Made by a program: the position numbers and the translations under genes. This document shows positions 1-8,194 of a DNA stretch of 64,000 nucleotides, piece after piece; position 1 is the stretch's first letter; the number at the start of each line of letters is the position of its first letter. The stretch is from Paenibacillus lignilyticus (GTDB taxonomy: Bacteria > Bacillota > Bacilli > Paenibacillales > Paenibacillaceae). The stretch covers positions 496,001 through 560,000 of the forward strand of contig NZ_JAGKSP010000002.1 of assembly GCF_017942085.1 (NCBI RefSeq). Direction: 5' to 3'. The notes beneath the pieces were generated by a model. That model did not search any database and was not told where the DNA came from. It saw nothing but the letters and a program-made list of their open reading frames with translations.

Positions 1-1494
1 CTCGGAGTACGTGCCCTTCACCTTGACGGACGCTTCATCCGGCGTGACGCTGCCCACGTCCACGCTCGTCGACGTGACCGTCTCGACGTCCCACGGGTTA
101 GTAGTCGGCATGGCGCCCTTCCGCAGGTACGGCAGGTTTATCCAGTCCAGATCATCCTCCATGCCCTGCACGGTAAAATCCAATGGACGGCCGACCGAGT
201 TTTTCAACTGCGAGTCGACGGTCGTCTTCGCAATCGCCATGGCAACCTTCGAGTTCTGCAGGACGATGTCATCCATGGAACCTTCAGACATCGGCCCGAG
301 AAGGTGAACACCGGTTCCCGCGCTGACGGAAATTGGCTTCATCGCATAGTCCATCGGATATTGTATCGTCGAATCGGACGTGATTTCCACAGAGCTGGAC
401 TTCGCTTCGTAGCCCGGTCTTGAGGCCGTCAGCGTATACGTATTAGCCGGTAGATATAATTCATACTTACCCGCGGAATCCGTTGTCACGGTACCGGCCA
501 CTTGCGCGTTGATGTTCTTAGCGACAAGCGTCACGCCTTTAATGCCGTTGCCCGTCGTCGTGTCCGTCATCGTGCCGCTGACCTTGCTGTAGTCGGGCAC
601 GGCGGGATCAAGCACGGATAGCTCTTTAGCGTACGCGGAGAAATTATCGTACGCGTTGCCGCGCTCGGATGGAATTTCCGTCATGTGATACCACGTGATC
701 TGCTTGCTCTCACCGGCTTTCATACTGGCGTCAAACCAGGCACCGAAATAGATATCGTTGCCGTGAATCCCTGTCGGCTGGTTGTCCAGCCATGCGATAG
801 CATGGGCCGGCTCGCCCGAGGAGGTATCTGTACCGTCATAAATATAGTTTTCGCTCCAACCGGAGGTCCGCAGGCCCGGATACCAGCCAATCCCCGGCGC
901 ATAGGAAACCTGTGCACCCGGCACGTCGGGATCAAGCGAATAAAGGAAATAACCCGCGAAATCCTTCGTGTCCGTGTTGTTCAGCGTCAGCGTCATTTTC
1001 ATTACCGGTGCGTTCGGGAGCATTTCGTATTTCACTGCGCTTTTGATTTTCGCATTACTATCCCACTGTCCCGACGCTACGATAGAGTCGCCGTCAACCG
1101 AGATATTGCTTAAATCCAGCTGCAAGCCCGTTTGGGCATACTTGTTGTTCATCGTCGGACTGAGAACGAGCTCCGCCCAGTCGAGCGTTTCTTTCATGTT
1201 GGCTTTCGGATCCTTGGAAACGAAATCGACGGGCCAGCCTTTCTTGAAAGAGCCTTGCGCATTGTTATTCCCGACTTTGTTGGAAATGACCGCGATAGCT
1301 TCGTCGTTCTGGACGTAGTAATACTTGTCACCGGCATTTACGTCCTTGCCGGTCGTCCCGTTCTCGTACGTAAAAGCCGGCGCTTCGGTCGATGTACCGG
1401 CGTTTCCTTCCAATGCGGCAAACGATTTGCCGTATGGCAGCATGCCAAAAAGTAGTGTTGCAGCAATTCCAGTATTAAGCCATTTCTTCCACAT
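1..1494 (-). CDS. Secreted protein with carboxypeptidase-regulatory-like domain (partial, runs off left edge)
   Basis: An open frame starts at ATG 1494 and stays open for 498 codons to the window edge, so the C-terminus is missing. The first ~26 residues are a signal peptide (MWKKW start, hydrophobic core, GKSFA cleavage region), so the product is exported. Residues ~30-290 look like a beta-rich domain rich in Asn, Trp and Tyr that I do not recognise. Residues ~300-370 (SGTMTDTTTGNGIKGVTL, then GKYELYLPANTYTLTA) match the pattern of a carboxypeptidase regulatory-like (CarboxypepD_reg) beta-sandwich, common in multidomain surface proteins. A purine-rich GGAAGGAAG lies upstream of the ATG. It is probably the N-terminal part of a large extracellular enzyme or adhesin; the catalytic part, if any, is outside the window. 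Confidence 0.75.
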   Translation of the reverse strand, partial: MWKKWLNTGIAATLLFGMLPYGKSFAALEGNAGTSTEAPAFTYENGTTGKDVNAGDKYYYVQNDEAIAVISNKVGNNNAQGSFKKGWPVDFVSKDPKANMKETLDWAELVLSPTMNNKYAQTGLQLDLSNISVDGDSIVASGQWDSNAKIKSAVKYEMLPNAPVMKMTLTLNNTDTKDFAGYFLYSLDPDVPGAQVSYAPGIGWYPGLRTSGWSENYIYDGTDTSSGEPAHAIAWLDNQPTGIHGNDIYFGAWFDASMKAGESKQITWYHMTEIPSERGNAYDNFSAYAKELSVLDPAVPDYSKVSGTMTDTTTGNGIKGVTLVAKNINAQVAGTVTTDSAGKYELYLPANTYTLTASRPGYEAKSSSVEITSDSTIQYPMDYAMKPISVSAGTGVHLLGPMSEGSMDDIVLQNSKVAMAIAKTTVDSQLKNSVGRPLDFTVQGMEDDLDWINLPYLRKGAMPTTNPWDVETVTSTSVDVGSVTPDEASVKVKGTYSE

Positions 1495-1770
1495 GAGATT
1501 GAATAAACTTCCTTCCCGGGTTTTGTCTTCTCTTCCTATCTCGCTTTATTCATCCTTATGTCTCTCTTGATCTTGTTTTCAACGGATAAAGCAAGATTCA
1601 TATTACTCGCGGTCTGTTAGACCGATGTTCGCAATACATGAAGTAATTGTTGCGGAAATGAAAGGAATCTATTGGTTAATTAATTCCATAACGACGTAGA
1701 ACCCACTAAGGGAGTGGATTACGAGGATAGTCGACCATGAAATGGAAGTATGGATATTTAGTAAATAAAA
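1495..1770. other. Intergenic region upstream of the left-edge secreted protein
   Basis: This stretch lies between the start of the left-edge secreted protein and the desaturase terminator. It should carry the minus-strand promoter and leader of the secreted protein. I see no convincing reading frame, repeat or clear promoter hexamers in it. Confidence 0.4.
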
Positions 1771-1803
1771 GGCCGTCCCCCGGTTGAATCCCGGGGGACG
1801 GCC
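1763..1803 (-). terminator. Intrinsic terminator of the desaturase gene
   Basis: A perfect 13-bp GC-rich stem (GGCCGTCCCCCGG) with a 6-nt loop at 1771-1803 is followed, in the minus direction, by TTTTATTT (1770-1763). It lies 64 bp downstream of the desaturase stop codon. Confidence 0.85.
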
Positions 1804-1866
1804 TATTTCTTCGCACGAAAAACGATGCATTCCTTACTTCATCATTGCTAATCCGATCACCCTAGC

Positions 1867-2952
1867 TCATTGGTTAGAGGCTTGGTTACTCTCGGTTTGC
1901 GGACCATAATAATAGGGATTTGCAGTAGCCGGCAGAGGACGATCCACCACATAAGTAGGATCTTTCTTCTGTTTCAAGAGTGCTGCAACGACCTCTTTAA
2001 GAGCCGCCCAAAGACTGGGGCTTGGAGCCGGGTAGTCGAACTTTAGTTCTTCGTGCAAGGCGGGCAGTGCATGATAGGGAACCATAGGGAACATGTGATG
2101 CTCAATGTGATAGTTCATGTTCCAGTAGAGGAAACGGAAGAAGGGATTGATATAGATCGTACGGGTATTCAAGCGATGATCGAGCACATCCTCGCGCAAG
2201 CCCAGATGCTGCGCCACACCGACTAACAACAGCAAGAGGGGTCCATAGAAGGTTGGAAGTCCGATAAACATAAGCGGCAAGATGCTTCCGATTAGCACCG
2301 ACCAAATAATGAAGCCAAGCAAAATCAGCGTCCATATCCGCGAAATCCAAACGGCTTTCCTCAATTCGGAGACCGGAACATAATCTTTCTCCGTGGCAGT
2401 AAGCCTTCCGAAGCAATGGGTAATCACGCTTGCGAGATCTCTTTTACCGCCATAGATATGGATGATTTCTCCGAAAAGAATGCGCCATACCGGTGGTCTG
2501 GTCATTGCGATCTCCGGATCGCGACCGACGATGTACGTATCCGTATGGTGTCTCACATGGCTCCAGCGCCAAGGCGTCGGCGGTCTTAAATCCATGAAGG
2601 ACGCGATTTGATACAGCACATCATTCATCCATGGCGTCTTGAACGCCGTGCCATGACCGCATTCATGCCACCGCGAATCGGCCATTGAAGCATAGCTGAT
2701 GCCGTAAATGGCAAACGCCGGTATTGCCCACCAGGTTCCCCATAAATAATAAGCCAGCAGCCCGGTGCCGATCAGCCACGCAAACATGATAATCGTATCG
2801 CGAATAGCAGGCCCATCCTTGCGCTTCATAAGCTCTTTCAGGCGCTGACGCGGAATTGGGCTGCTATACCAATCAGCGGTTGCCAGCCCTTTTTCCTGTG
2901 CCAGCTTGTTCTCCGGTCCAGTCAGACTGTAATCCCTCATGCTCGCCGCCAT
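1867..2952 (-). CDS. Membrane fatty acid desaturase
   Basis: This 361-residue protein is a membrane-bound di-iron fatty acid desaturase, which would insert double bonds into acyl chains and so adjust membrane fluidity. The three family histidine boxes are all present: HECGH (residues 96-100), HVRHH (132-136) and HIEHH near residue 286. Hydrophobic stretches at ~52-92 and ~205-245 fit the usual transmembrane pairs. ATG 2952 is supported by GAGGAGG eight bases upstream. An AraC-type regulator lies just upstream on the same strand with a ~110 bp gap holding a cre-like site, so regulation by that protein or by CcpA is possible but inferred. Regiospecificity and acceptor (phospholipid or other) cannot be read from sequence. 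The family is also close to carotenoid and alkane hydroxylases, but the box spacing suits a desaturase. Confidence 0.88.
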   Translation of the reverse strand: MAASMRDYSLTGPENKLAQEKGLATADWYSSPIPRQRLKELMKRKDGPAIRDTIIMFAWLIGTGLLAYYLWGTWWAIPAFAIYGISYASMADSRWHECGHGTAFKTPWMNDVLYQIASFMDLRPPTPWRWSHVRHHTDTYIVGRDPEIAMTRPPVWRILFGEIIHIYGGKRDLASVITHCFGRLTATEKDYVPVSELRKAVWISRIWTLILLGFIIWSVLIGSILPLMFIGLPTFYGPLLLLLVGVAQHLGLREDVLDHRLNTRTIYINPFFRFLYWNMNYHIEHHMFPMVPYHALPALHEELKFDYPAPSPSLWAALKEVVAALLKQKKDPTYVVDRPLPATANPYYYGPQTESNQASNQ

Positions 2953-2978
2953 GGTGTTGACCTCCTCGTTAAGATTAA

Positions 2979-2992
2979 TGATAGCGCTTACT
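2979..2992 (-). promoter_or_regulatory. cre-like CcpA site before the desaturase
   Basis: On the minus strand this reads AGTAAGCGCTATCA, which matches the consensus TGWAARCGYTWNCW at 13 of 14 positions. It is 26 bp upstream of the desaturase start codon, a position expected to repress when bound. Confidence 0.45.
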
Positions 2993-3061
2993 TAAATCAT
3001 AACGATAGAAGGCCGAACTGTCGTTGAATTAACCGGACATCGGTTTGCACTATACGGACAT

Positions 3062-3961
3062 TTAACGGTTAATGAAAGGGGTTTCGGATAGCTGCGATCT
3101 GCGGAATTTACCGGGCGGAACACCAACCTTACTAGTGAATACTCTCGTAAAATAGTGAATCGACTCAAACCCTGTTTCCACGGCGATTCGGCTGATTGTC
3201 CAATCCGTCTCAAGCAGCAATTCGATCGCCTTCTGCACTCTTCGTTCCTGCACATAATGCGAGAAGGTTTGACCCACTTTCTCAGCGAACAGCCGCGATA
3301 AGTGGCGTTCCGTAATATGCAAATAACCGGATAATTGCTGCAGATTCAACGATAGCGTCAGGTTATCTTCGATAAATAATTTGGCTCGCTGCAAATAAGC
3401 GGGCACCTGCTGCTTGTCGGGAAGATCCTCATACTCCGTCGACTCAGAAAACTCTGAATAGAAGGAAATCAATAATGCGCATGCAAAGCAGCGAACCGCT
3501 TCCTTGACCATGTAATGATCTTGCTTGCACAAGGCTAATAGGGTCCGCCAGGTTTGAGCCGTTATCGAATCCTCTGCTTGCGCGACGACGATTCTATTAT
3601 TGTGAAGGAGCTGCAAATAACGATCGACTGCTTCTCTCTTAGAACGGGCTTCATCAATTTCGTAAGCCACATAGAGTAAAGCCAGCCCCGTCCGGCTTTT
3701 AATTTGATGCCACATGCCGGGCCTCGAGAAGAACATCGTTCCTTGAAGCAACGGATATTCACGATCGGATTCATAGTAATAGCCTTCGCCTTCCGTGACA
3801 TAACAAACTTCAAAGTACGAATGGCGATGGAGTGGGTTGTCATAATGCTCCGGCATCGCGCCCCAATAATACACGTTAAAAGCAAGCTCCTCGCCGATTA
3901 ATTCAACCGCAGATTCGTTTAATAATCGGGTCAGTTTCTTGAAGTCCGATTTATTCGCCAT
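3062..3961 (-). CDS. AraC-family transcriptional regulator with N-terminal cupin
   Basis: The product is a roughly 299-residue AraC/XylS-type regulator. The N-terminal half has the cupin pattern (HRHSYFEVCYVTEGEG, then RPGMWHQI) typical of effector-sensing AraC proteins. The C-terminal ~100 residues contain two helix-turn-helix motifs (LQQLSGYLHITERHLSRLF and ISRIAVETGFESIHYFTRVF). I place the start at ATG 3961, because GGGAGGGG lies 8 bases before it; a TTG six codons upstream overlaps that ribosome site and is unlikely. It precedes the desaturase in the same orientation and may control it. The effector is unknown. Confidence 0.85.
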   Translation of the reverse strand: MANKSDFKKLTRLLNESAVELIGEELAFNVYYWGAMPEHYDNPLHRHSYFEVCYVTEGEGYYYESDREYPLLQGTMFFSRPGMWHQIKSRTGLALLYVAYEIDEARSKREAVDRYLQLLHNNRIVVAQAEDSITAQTWRTLLALCKQDHYMVKEAVRCFACALLISFYSEFSESTEYEDLPDKQQVPAYLQRAKLFIEDNLTLSLNLQQLSGYLHITERHLSRLFAEKVGQTFSHYVQERRVQKAIELLLETDWTISRIAVETGFESIHYFTRVFTSKVGVPPGKFRRSQLSETPFINR

Positions 3962-4100
3962 ATCGGAATCCCCTCCCAATTCTTATTAAAACACGCTAAA
4001 GGAATAGAAGCTACAATTAGCTTGAACGCGGCATATAGCAGAGATAACGCTTCATATCTCCTAGATCCGCGTTGAGCGCATGCTTTGCCGCTTGCCAACT

Positions 4101-4286
4101 CTAACGGTTGTGACAGCGGTTATTTGGCATAAATAAACTCTATTTATAGGCTAATGGTTGCCAGCGAGCTTATTTGAACGATTTCCGCCTCGAATCGACC
4201 CCTTTGCTGCAAATAACCTCAGTTTCAACCGTTAGAATTTCAAAAAAGGCTTATTTTCATCAAATAGCCACGCTGACAACCGTTAA
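4101..4286. repeat. Overlapping inverted-repeat elements with CTAACGGTTG ends
   Basis: The ends read CTAACGGTTG (4101-4110) and CTAATGGTTG (4151-4160) on the left, and the inverted CAACCGTTAG (4226-4235) and CAACCGTTAA (4277-4286) on the right. This is what two overlapping elements of about 135 bp would give. The interior is AT-rich and non-coding. A related element with the same ends is at 12402-12490, so this looks like a dispersed, transposase-free (MITE-like) repeat. Confidence 0.55.
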
Positions 4287-4317
4287 AGTTTTGTTCATGA
4301 TGCATAGACCAAAAATA

Positions 4318-4344
4318 GGCTGCCCCGGACTCTCTCGGGCAGCC
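4318..4344 (-). terminator. Intrinsic terminator after the truncated minus-strand gene
   Basis: GGCTGCCC (4318-4325) pairs with GGGCAGCC (4337-4344). In the minus direction it is followed by a T-rich run (TATTTTTGG). It sits 54 bp after the stop codon of the minus-strand remnant at 4398, which suggests that remnant was once the end of a real gene. Confidence 0.65.
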
Positions 4345-4397
4345 TGAGCGCCCATGGAGCATGGGCGCTGTCGTTGTCTTAGCAGCTACGGCTTGGC

Positions 4398-4560
4398 TTA
4401 CTTGAAGCGGTAGCCCTGCCCTTCGATAAAACCGTGCAAATGATGGCGCAGCCGGTCTTTGCGGAACCGCGATGCCATCTCTTTGGACCAGTGCGTATCC
4501 TTGCTGCCGCCGGCACGGGATGCGTAATACGCCAGCCCCACGAAGAGAAGCAGGAGCGCT
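4398..4560 (-). pseudogene. C-terminal remnant of a membrane protein
   Basis: Reading the minus strand to the TAA at 4398 gives a protein-like tail: a hydrophobic helix (ALLLLFVGLAYYAS) followed by a strongly basic stretch (SRFRKDRLRHHLHGFI). It has its own terminator downstream. Upstream of about 4550 the same DNA belongs, on the other strand, to a clearly recognisable oxidoreductase fragment, so the 5' part of this gene is gone. I cannot name the family. The left boundary is secure; the right boundary is approximate. Confidence 0.4.
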
Positions 4561-4906
4561 GGAATACGCCGAGACGCGGCAGCGTCGCCCTATTCCTGAA
4601 GCCTTCCGTGGCGAGACACGCGCAGTAGACCATGTGGTCAGCGCCACCGGTTACCGCATCAATTTGGATCACGTGCCATTCCTAGCGCCCGAGCTTTCCG
4701 GAGACGTCCTCCGGGAACCCGCTCCCTTCCATGGCTTTCCTCTCTTAAGCGAGCACTTTGAAAGCAGCATACCCGGACTCTATTTTGCCGGACCGCTGGC
4801 CAGCCGCACCCATGGCCCTGCCTTCGGCTTCATCGCCGGCTTTAACCAGACATGCCGTTCCATAATCCCGCATAGCGTCGGCATGAGAAACGGCAGCCCC
4901 CTATAA
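4545..4906 (+). pseudogene. C-terminal remnant of an FAD/NAD(P)-dependent oxidoreductase
   Basis: Only the last ~115 codons remain. They carry HVVSATGYRINLDHVPFL, the ATGY motif of flavin-dependent monooxygenases and related NAD(P)/FAD oxidoreductases, and near the end IPGLYFAGPLA...GPAFGFIAG, the second FAD-binding signature. The N-terminal Rossmann motifs (GxGxxG) and any ribosome binding site are missing. Upstream of about 4545 the frame no longer looks like protein. The gene was therefore truncated, probably by a deletion that also removed the 5' part of the divergent neighbour. The TAA stop at 4904-4906 lies within a small hairpin (4891-4916) without a T-tract. Confidence 0.65.
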
Positions 4907-4941
4907 GGTGCTGCCGCGACTGCTGCACGTAATCTCTCTGC

Positions 4942-6225
4942 TTATTTCCTGCCGGTCGCTATAATAAGGGCATCGGATTGACTTGGAAGCATACCGATCC
5001 GCGTTTTGCCTTCCGCAACCGTAACATCCGGGACATGTACATAGCGATCCTCGAGCGTAATTACAGTAACTTCATAGGCGGTAAAATCCGCATCCAGTAC
5101 AATATGGTTACTATAAGGCAAATAAATGACGATTTTCTCAAGGGAAGGCAATGCCGCTACACGGATGCTGGAATACGGTGTGAGCAGCAGCTCTTGCTGC
5201 GGTTCGATCCCGTGCAATCGATACTGTTCGAATAACCACTTGGCGTATCCGACATCCCATGCGCCCTGCAGACGCAACGCTGTCTGCCTGTCGAACGGGA
5301 TTTTGGACCAACTCTCGCTTGTAAAATCCGATCCTTCCTTATGCCACGACCAGACCCCATGCGCACCATAGGTGAAGCCTGCGTTAGCCCCGGAAAGCAC
5401 GCTGGACCAAAAGGCATTGCGCAGATCGAAGGCGCCAAACCTTCCGTACCGGTCACCGTGTCCATGACCTTCATAACAAGGCTCAGCGTTGATAATTGGG
5501 CGTACGATTGCCTTGCTTCGGAAGCTCTTAGCCAGTTCGTAGGTTCCAAACTGCTCCTCAAGCCTGTGCCCGGATTGATAGATATATAGATCGAGCAATT
5601 CGGATTGCATGAACAGCTCCGGAAGCTCGTGGAAATTCCCTACAGGATGCAGTGCTGTAAGCGCCTCTGGCTGCAGCTCCTTCAGCTTCTTCATGGCGAT
5701 GTAGAAGTAAGCATTCACTTCCTCGTTCTCGAACGCCGTATCGCCGCTTACATAATACATGGGGTGATAGGCGGCAAACCGATTCACGGCATAAGCGGTA
5801 TACAGTTCCACTGCATCCTTCGGCATCGTAAATTCCGGCACTCGCTTATTCGCCCAAGTTCCGGGAACATAGTTGTTCCAAAGCAAAGCCAGTGCCGGTA
5901 CAAAGCCCATCTCATAAGCCATCCGCACCATCGCCTCAGCTTTATCGAAGAAAGCATCGTTGATGCGATAGAAATCCCAATTCCCCTCCTCATTCAGCTC
6001 ATAAGGATAGAGACCCGTATAGGTATTGCTGGCATCATGAAGCACCGGAAGAATACTGATTTGCAGCGTATTGAAGTTTTGCGATTTCCGATAGCGAAGG
6101 TATTGCGCCCATTCCTCGATGCTCGCATTGGAGAACACGCTCCATACCGTATCTGCCAGCATGAAAAATGGTTTGCCTCCGCGCGAAAGCATTCGTTTAT
6201 TGTCCGTGATCTGAACCGCCGACAT
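4942..6225 (-). CDS. Apiosidase-like glycoside hydrolase (DUF4038 family)
   Basis: This ~427-residue protein has the DUF4038/apiosidase-like layout, known from GH140-type enzymes that act on rhamnogalacturonan II side chains. Visible hallmarks are the opening motif GGKPFFMLADTVW, the TIM-barrel segments NFNTLQISILP and PALALLWNNY, YYVSGDTAFENEE, and a C-terminal beta domain from about residue 330. No signal peptide is seen, so it is probably cytoplasmic. The start is ATG 6225 with GGAGG eight bases upstream; an alternative ten codons earlier lacks a site. It is the last gene of the operon with two permeases and a solute-binding protein, 36 bp after the permease stop. The substrate (apiosides or other pentosides or hexosides) is inferred from the family only. 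Confidence 0.78.
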   Translation of the reverse strand: MSAVQITDNKRMLSRGGKPFFMLADTVWSVFSNASIEEWAQYLRYRKSQNFNTLQISILPVLHDASNTYTGLYPYELNEEGNWDFYRINDAFFDKAEAMVRMAYEMGFVPALALLWNNYVPGTWANKRVPEFTMPKDAVELYTAYAVNRFAAYHPMYYVSGDTAFENEEVNAYFYIAMKKLKELQPEALTALHPVGNFHELPELFMQSELLDLYIYQSGHRLEEQFGTYELAKSFRSKAIVRPIINAEPCYEGHGHGDRYGRFGAFDLRNAFWSSVLSGANAGFTYGAHGVWSWHKEGSDFTSESWSKIPFDRQTALRLQGAWDVGYAKWLFEQYRLHGIEPQQELLLTPYSSIRVAALPSLEKIVIYLPYSNHIVLDADFTAYEVTVITLEDRYVHVPDVTVAEGKTRIGMLPSQSDALIIATGRK

Positions 6226-6261
6226 TTCCTGCACCTCCTCTATTCGTTGTATCAACGCGTC

Positions 6262-7146
6262 TTACCCCTTTACGCTGCCAAGCCGGATACCGCTGACAAA
6301 ATATTTCTGCAGGAACGGATAGACCAGAAGTATAGGAATAGCCGCTACGATCATCTGCGCGCCTTTGACGGAACGGTCATTTAGCTTCGCCAGCCGTTCG
6401 GCTTCAGTAGCTGTCATCGTCTGGAAATTGAACTCTACGACGATCGTCTGCAGATAACTTTGAAGGGGGTAGTTCTCCGCGCTGCGCATAAAGATCAAGC
6501 CGTCAAACCAGGCATTCCAATGGCCGACCAAGCAAAATAGCGTGATGGTTGCAATCGCAGGCATCGAAATCGGCACATAAATTTGCCAGAGCGTACGCCA
6601 GTGGCTGGCACCGTCAATATTAGCCGCATCCTCCAGCTCTTCCGGCACCTCTCGGAAAAAATTGAGCATGAGTATAATATTGAAAACCGTAACGGCGCCG
6701 GGCAAAATCAGCGCCCAGATCGTATCCATGATGCCAAGCTCCTTAATCAGGATGTAGTTTGGAATGAGTCCGCCGTTAAAGAGCATCGTGAAAAAGAAAA
6801 TCCATACATAAGTTGAACGCATGCGAAAGGATTCGATTTTTTTGGATAACGGATAAGCAATCAGAATGACAAGGATAACGTTGATGAAAGTGCCGATTGT
6901 TGCCCTTTGGATCGTGATGCCGAAAGCTCTCCAGAATGCCTGTCGATCGAGCACATAATGATACGGCTCCAATGTAAATCGTACCGGCCAAAGATGGACA
7001 AGTCCGCCGGCAACCGCAGAATTATCGCTCAAGGACAGCGCGACAATATGGACGAAGGGGATGATGCACAACAGAGCTACTAGAGCAAGAAAGGCGTAAT
7101 TGAAAATGCTGAACAGCTTCTGGCCTTTTGTTTGTCGGTTAAGCAC
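6262..7146 (-). CDS. Carbohydrate ABC transporter permease (LplC/YtcP type)
   Basis: A 294-residue inner-membrane permease with six hydrophobic segments and the EAA loop (EDAANIDGASHWRTLWQIYVP) that contacts the ATPase. The ending (FVSGIRLGSVKG) is typical of the LplC subgroup, which pairs with LplB-type partners to import oligosaccharides. Translation starts at GTG 7146, six bases after AAAGGAGGG. It lies 13 bp downstream of the other permease and 36 bp upstream of the DUF4038 hydrolase. No ATP-binding subunit is encoded nearby, so a shared multi-sugar ATPase of the MsmX kind is presumed. Confidence 0.9.
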   Translation of the reverse strand: MLNRQTKGQKLFSIFNYAFLALVALLCIIPFVHIVALSLSDNSAVAGGLVHLWPVRFTLEPYHYVLDRQAFWRAFGITIQRATIGTFINVILVILIAYPLSKKIESFRMRSTYVWIFFFTMLFNGGLIPNYILIKELGIMDTIWALILPGAVTVFNIILMLNFFREVPEELEDAANIDGASHWRTLWQIYVPISMPAIATITLFCLVGHWNAWFDGLIFMRSAENYPLQSYLQTIVVEFNFQTMTATEAERLAKLNDRSVKGAQMIVAAIPILLVYPFLQKYFVSGIRLGSVKG

Positions 7147-7159
7147 GATCTTCCCTCCT

Positions 7160-8107
7160 TTAGAAGAGACGGTATTTAAACAAACGGTAAGCGATCAAGT
7201 AAGAGGTGGCTATTAACACAAAAGATACGAGCGACTTCAACAATCCGACTGCTGTAGAAGGGCCGTATTGCGCCTGAAGCAAGCCCATCCGATAGACCAT
7301 CGTGTCGATGATATCCCCTGATTCATAGACCTGCGGGCTGTAGAGGTTGAAAATTTGATCGAATCCGGCATCCAGAACGCTCCCCAAACTCAATACCATG
7401 AGTAGAATGATGATCATATGCATACCAGGCAGCGTGACATGCCAGGTTTGTTTCCATCTTCCCGCTCCATCAACTGCTGCCGCTTCATAGAGCGAAGGAT
7501 CTATGCTCGTAATCGCCGCCAGATAAATTACCGTATTGAAACCGAATGTTTTCCAAACATCGGATGCGACCATCGTAAATGGAAACCACGAATTTTCGCC
7601 CAAAAAATAAATCGGATCTACGCCGAATAAACCCAGAAACGAATTCACGATGCCATCCGAAGGCGACAATATATCGATCATAATGCCGCCCAATATAATC
7701 CAGGACAGAAAATAAGGAAAATAAATGATCGTCTGCGTTGTACGCTTAAACAGCATATTGCGTACCTCATTAAGCAAGAGCGCGAAAGTGATGGGCACGA
7801 GGAGATTTGCGACGATCTTCATAACCGCGATGAATATGGTATTCCATACCACATTCCAAATGTTTGGCATCGCAAAAACGTATTGTATGTTATCCAGACC
7901 CGTCCACTTCTGACCGCCGAAAAGACCTTTGAGCGGTATGAAGTTTTGGAATGCAATCGAAACCCCGACCATCGGGATATAAGCAAATATCACAATTAGA
8001 ATTAGACCCGGAAGAAGCATCAAGTGCAGCGGAAGCTCTCTTTTTTTTCGGTAATTAATCTTTTTGCCGCCGCCGGTTTCAACCGGTTTTTCAGTCGCTA
8101 ATTCCAT
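7160..8107 (-). CDS. Carbohydrate ABC transporter permease (LplB type)
   Basis: A 315-residue permease with an N-terminal cytoplasmic arm (basic, ...KKINYRKKRELPLHL), six membrane segments and the EAA loop (EAAAVDGAGRWKQTWHVTLP). The final residues (AYRLFKYRLF) are characteristic of LplB-like proteins. It forms the translocation pore together with the LplC-type permease 13 bp downstream. ATG 8107 is preceded by GAGGG. A strong stem-loop separates it from the upstream solute-binding protein gene, which usually means less permease than binding protein is made. Confidence 0.9.
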   Translation of the reverse strand: MELATEKPVETGGGKKINYRKKRELPLHLMLLPGLILIVIFAYIPMVGVSIAFQNFIPLKGLFGGQKWTGLDNIQYVFAMPNIWNVVWNTIFIAVMKIVANLLVPITFALLLNEVRNMLFKRTTQTIIYFPYFLSWIILGGIMIDILSPSDGIVNSFLGLFGVDPIYFLGENSWFPFTMVASDVWKTFGFNTVIYLAAITSIDPSLYEAAAVDGAGRWKQTWHVTLPGMHMIIILLMVLSLGSVLDAGFDQIFNLYSPQVYESGDIIDTMVYRMGLLQAQYGPSTAVGLLKSLVSFVLIATSYLIAYRLFKYRLF

Positions 8108-8143
8108 GGAACACCCTCATTCCATACCTTTTTTTGTAAACAG

Positions 8144-8181
8144 CCGTGCAAGCGCCACCATTAGGGGTGACACTTGCACGG
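8144..8181 (-). promoter_or_regulatory. Stem-loop between binding-protein and permease genes
   Basis: CCGTGCAAG (8144-8152) pairs with CTTGCACGG (8173-8181), with an inner CACC/GGTG helix. On the minus strand no T-tract follows, so it fits an mRNA-stabilising or processing hairpin behind the binding-protein gene better than a terminator. Confidence 0.6.
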
Positions 8182-8194
8182 AATCATTGCAGCT

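Noticed and set aside
4240..4672. Open frames of 97-135 codons on the minus strand over the degenerate region
   Set aside because: The better reading is two truncated genes on opposite strands; these frames have no protein-like features.
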